Assembly (NCBI RefSeq): GCF_019931145.1
Contig: NZ_JAIOUV010000003.1
Span: 186,001-250,000, forward strand
Origin: Marinicella meishanensis
Lineage (GTDB): Bacteria; Pseudomonadota; Gammaproteobacteria; Xanthomonadales; Marinicellaceae
DNA length: 64,000 nucleotides
Direction of reading: 5' to 3'
The translations under genes and the position numbers were made by a program. Shown here in pieces: positions 61,340-64,000 of this stretch (position 1 is the first letter of the stretch; each line of letters starts with the position of its first letter). A model generated the notes under the pieces. It made no database searches and had not been told where the DNA came from. It saw only the letters and a list, made by a program, of their open reading frames with translations.

Positions 61340-63109
61340 ATGAAATTGAATATGAAGAAGACCTGTGTGGCAACCATGCTCGCACTGGGAACCTGTGCTC
61401 ATGCGGAACGCATGATCGTGTCTTACAACAGCAACGGCCAAGGATTGAAAAATGGTCACCAGGTATTGGTTGAAGGCAATGGCTGGTTCGCCGTTGACTT
61501 GGATGAAAATGGCAAGAGTGCCATGCGTGGCAAGAATGGTTTCAGAAACATGGAAGTGGACGCCATCCGCCATGCCTTTGCTTTGTACAACGACGATGCC
61601 GGCGACCCCACCTTGCAACAACTGACACCTTATGCGGTGTACCAATCGCAGGCCAATCAACTGACCTTGCAATCGGGTCAAAAAGTTTGTGTGATCGACT
61701 CGGGCTTGGATGCCAGTAACAATGATTTTGATTGGTCTGTGATCACCGGTGACAACGATCCAGGCACCGGTAACTGGTACGACCACGGTGGCCCACATGG
61801 CACCCATGTGGCCGGTACTGTTGGCGCTGAAGACAACAACGTCGGGGTGGTGGGCATGGCCCCAGGTGTGCCGATGCACATCATCAAAGTATTCAATGAA
61901 TCAGGCTGGGGATATTCCTCTGACTTGGCCCATGCGACTGAGAAATGTACCCAAGCCGGGGCCAACATCATCACCATGAGTTTGGGTGGTGGTGGCGCCA
62001 ATTCAACCGAAGAAAATGCATTCGACACCTTCATTGCCAATGGTGGTTTGGTGTTGGCGGCGGCCGGTAACGACGGCAACTCAGTCCGTTCCTACCCCGC
62101 TGGTTACTCTTCGGTGATGATGATTGGGGCCAATGACGCCGACAACAACATCGCTGATTTCTCTCAATTCCCCAGCTGTGAAGTGGGCAAAGGCCGCAAC
62201 AGGCGCAACGATGAAACCGTCTGTGTGGAAGTCACCGCCGGTGGTGTGGACACCTTGTCTACCTACCCTGCCGGTTTGGCCACTGTGGCTTCGGCCACGG
62301 CTGATGGTGTGGGTGTTCCAGCATCGGCCATGGAAAATGTGGGTTCAGCCAGTGCCGCGACTTATTACATGGGTACCGCCGAAGCCACCGATGCTGGCGC
62401 CAATGGCAAAATTTGTGTGATTGATCGGGGCAACATCTCGTTCCATGACAAAGTGGCCAATTGTGAAAATTCAGGCGGTGCCGGGGCCATCATCATCAAC
62501 AACGAGCCGGGCATGTTGTACGGCACGTTGGGCTCACCCAACAACACCTCCATTCCTGCGGTGGGAGCCGCCCAGGAAGACCGCACCTTCTTGTTGGGTG
62601 CCGCCAATGCATCGATTTCAATTGGTGCCGGTGATTATGGGTACATGAGTGGGACGTCGATGGCGACCCCAGCGGTGGCTGGTGTGGCCGCGCTGGTGTG
62701 GTCCAATCACCCGGATTGTACTGGACAGGAAATCAGGGATGCTTTGAAAGCGAGCGCAGAAGATGCGGGCGCCAGTGGCAAGGACGTTTATTTCGGATAT
62801 GGCATAGTGAAAGCCAAAGATGCCAGCGATTACCTCGCCGCCAATGGTTGTGATGGGGGAAGTACTGAACCTCCAGGTGGCGATGACTTGGCCTTGTCAG
62901 GTAGTCGCAGCAGGGGTGGACGCGTGGCCGACTTGAGTTGGACCGGCGGTACCACCAGCAACGTTGATGTGTACATCAACGGCAGTTTCAATAACACGAC
63001 TGCCAATGATGGATCCGTTTCATACAATGTTGATAAGAACTCCTCTTATACCTTCAGGGTTTGTGAGGCCGGATCAACATCAGCGTGCTCCAATGAAATC
63101 AATCTTTAA
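61340..63109 (+). CDS. Secreted subtilisin-like protease (S8) with inserted PA domain
   Basis: A 589-residue preproprotein. Signal peptide about 1-22 (cleavage near AHA-E). A short propeptide-like region runs to about 105. The S8 catalytic domain has Asp120 (VIDSGLD), His153 (GPHGTHVAG), Asn244 (AAGNDGN) and Ser440 (GTSMATPAVAG). A protease-associated (PA) domain is inserted at about 325-430 between the oxyanion Asn and the Ser, as in cucumisin-like and marine cold-adapted subtilases. A C-terminal fibronectin-III-like domain (about 510-589) follows a Pro/Gly linker. AGAGAGGA precedes the ATG. A second extracellular protease beside that at 34232, with a different domain set. Confidence 0.92.
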   Translation: MKLNMKKTCVATMLALGTCAHAERMIVSYNSNGQGLKNGHQVLVEGNGWFAVDLDENGKSAMRGKNGFRNMEVDAIRHAFALYNDDAGDPTLQQLTPYAVYQSQANQLTLQSGQKVCVIDSGLDASNNDFDWSVITGDNDPGTGNWYDHGGPHGTHVAGTVGAEDNNVGVVGMAPGVPMHIIKVFNESGWGYSSDLAHATEKCTQAGANIITMSLGGGGANSTEENAFDTFIANGGLVLAAAGNDGNSVRSYPAGYSSVMMIGANDADNNIADFSQFPSCEVGKGRNRRNDETVCVEVTAGGVDTLSTYPAGLATVASATADGVGVPASAMENVGSASAATYYMGTAEATDAGANGKICVIDRGNISFHDKVANCENSGGAGAIIINNEPGMLYGTLGSPNNTSIPAVGAAQEDRTFLLGAANASISIGAGDYGYMSGTSMATPAVAGVAALVWSNHPDCTGQEIRDALKASAEDAGASGKDVYFGYGIVKAKDASDYLAANGCDGGSTEPPGGDDLALSGSRSRGGRVADLSWTGGTTSNVDVYINGSFNNTTANDGSVSYNVDKNSSYTFRVCEAGSTSACSNEINL

Positions 63110-63133
63110 GGGGGATTGATTTCGCAAAAAAAG

Positions 63134-63161
63134 AAACCCTGCTTCGGCAGGGTTTTTTTTT
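63134..63161 (+). terminator. Rho-independent terminator of the second subtilase
   Basis: ACCCTGC (63136-63142) and GCAGGGT (63147-63153) form a stem with a TTCG tetraloop and a run of about nine T. Confidence 0.92.
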
Positions 63162-63269
63162 GGTTACCTAAAAAAACATTACAATGTCAATCGTTTTGGA
63201 GTATTATTTGTAAGTTTTATGGCATATTTGGCCATTGAAGTACATATTAACACAAAAAAAGTTTCAATT

Positions 63270-64000
63270 ATGAGTCAAAAACTGATTGAAGTCATCCGGC
63301 AAATGTTGATCCAGATCTTCCGCCCCTTGGTGCGGATGTTGCTGCGATTCAATGTGCCATACCATCTGGTCAGTGATGTGTTGAAGTGGACCTATGTGGA
63401 TGTGGCCAACAAGCATTTTGGCTTGAAAGGCAAACCACCCACCAAGTCACGCATCGCCGTGATCACCGGCTTGTCGCGCACCCAAGTGGACATGCAAATG
63501 AAACTGGATTTGTTTCAAGACAGCGACAGCCACCGCAAATGGCACCGGGCCGGACGGGTGTTGACCGGCTGGGTTGAAGACCGTGATTTTCTCAATCACA
63601 AAGGTGAATCCAAAATCATCCCGCTTGAATCGGACGATGAGCCCGATTTCAAAACCTTGGTGGAGAAATATTCTGGCGGAGCCACTTACCGCTCAATCCT
63701 GGACGAATTGTTGCGTGCCAAGTCAGTCGCCGTGGACAATGACCGGGTGGAATTGATCAAACCCTATTATTTGACCGAAAATGATCCAGATGATTTGCAA
63801 AACATTGACTTTTTGGGCTTATCAACTCAATATTTATTAGAAACCATCGATCACAACATCGATCCAGAGCGATCGGGTCCCAGGTTTCAGCGCATTGTGC
63901 TGCATGACAAACTGCCGGCGTCTTTGGCCAAACTGGCTGAATCCTATTCCCGCAAACGCAGCCAAGAACTGGCCAATGATGTGGACGAGTACATTGAACA
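63270..64000 (+). CDS. DUF6502-like protein, 5' part only
   Basis: The frame opens at ATG 63270 and runs past the window edge (243 codons seen). The N-terminal part (LIQIFRPLVRMLLRFNVPYHL, a helix-turn-helix-like KSRIAVITGLSRTQVDMQM segment at about 64-84, then a HRAGRVLTGW motif) matches the DUF6502 family of uncharacterised proteins with a winged-helix-like start. The sequence has many Asp and Lys. No TM segment is seen. Function unknown; the C-terminus is outside the window. Confidence 0.75.
   Translation, partial: MSQKLIEVIRQMLIQIFRPLVRMLLRFNVPYHLVSDVLKWTYVDVANKHFGLKGKPPTKSRIAVITGLSRTQVDMQMKLDLFQDSDSHRKWHRAGRVLTGWVEDRDFLNHKGESKIIPLESDDEPDFKTLVEKYSGGATYRSILDELLRAKSVAVDNDRVELIKPYYLTENDPDDLQNIDFLGLSTQYLLETIDHNIDPERSGPRFQRIVLHDKLPASLAKLAESYSRKRSQELANDVDEYIE

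Noticed and set aside
61102-61473. Plus-strand frame of 123 residues before the second subtilase
   Set aside because: It overlaps the protease gene out of frame; its composition is low-complexity Gln/Asn.

Overview
The window is about 53-55% G+C and gene-dense, with no rRNA or tRNA genes and no intact insertion sequence, phage or CRISPR array that I could find. The gene set (SlyX, Uup, RNase T, TrhO, RhlE, AlaA, YhiN-like flavoprotein) points to a gammaproteobacterium. The secreted proteins carry features I associate with the Lysobacterales (Xanthomonadales) and neighbours such as Marinicella or Wenzhouxiangella: a recurrent S-G-x-G-F / W-[FY]-x-[YF] module, an IFKNGFDG C-terminus, CadC-like winged-helix/propeller regulators, and large TPR membrane proteins. 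The order-level placement is an inference.

Layout. 1-13.5 kb: membrane and TPR proteins, an MFS transporter with a membrane-anchored LuxR regulator and a DUF4199 protein, a secreted propeller protein divergent from a winged-helix/propeller regulator, a DUF938 methyltransferase overlapping a PLP-dependent ammonia-lyase/racemase, and a Ser/Thr kinase with a sulfatase-modifying-factor-like C-terminus. 13.5-17 kb: uup, then a non-coding patch holding a dead GIY-YIG nuclease gene between two inverted copies of a hairpin repeat, then an AT-rich HEPN-like gene. 17-20.5 kb: tyrosine/homogentisate catabolism (marR-type regulator divergent from hpd-hmgA-fahA). 20.5-36.3 kb: a TIGR03032/TPR/glycosyltransferase fusion, several secreted proteins, a 1 kb repeat cluster, trhO-GST-ywbE, DUF4397 and DUF2189 proteins, an ATP-grasp ligase divergent from an alpha/beta hydrolase, and a subtilase. 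36.7-49.3 kb: SulP transporter, rhlE, alaA, a propeller diguanylate cyclase, a DUF6624-DUF2891 fusion, two SDR/epimerase genes, an unknown protein and an EamA transporter. 49.3-59.4 kb: a run of plus-strand genes including a propeller-amidohydrolase, maiA (the isomerase missing from the 17-20 kb cluster), a flavoprotein, a small membrane protein/XRE pair with a clear operator, an acyl-CoA synthetase and a DUF3224 gene. 59.4-64 kb: a repeat field, rnt, a second subtilase and the start of a DUF6502-like gene.

How genes work together. hpd, hmgA, fahA and the distant maiA together give the full path from 4-hydroxyphenylpyruvate to fumarate and acetoacetate. The MarR-type gene next to hpd is the probable regulator, because two near-identical operators cover the -35 regions of both divergent promoters.

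Most unusual content. Repeats in three separate places (15.6-16.0, 26.2-27.2 and 59.4-60.3 kb) share one architecture, TGG + 9-nt arm + TCAAG loop + 9-nt arm + GACG, although the arm sequences differ and co-vary. One inverted pair encloses the GIY-YIG relic, which suggests the hairpins and such nucleases could form a mobile unit. At 59.4 kb the repeat has been tandemly amplified together with the last codons of the DUF3224 gene.
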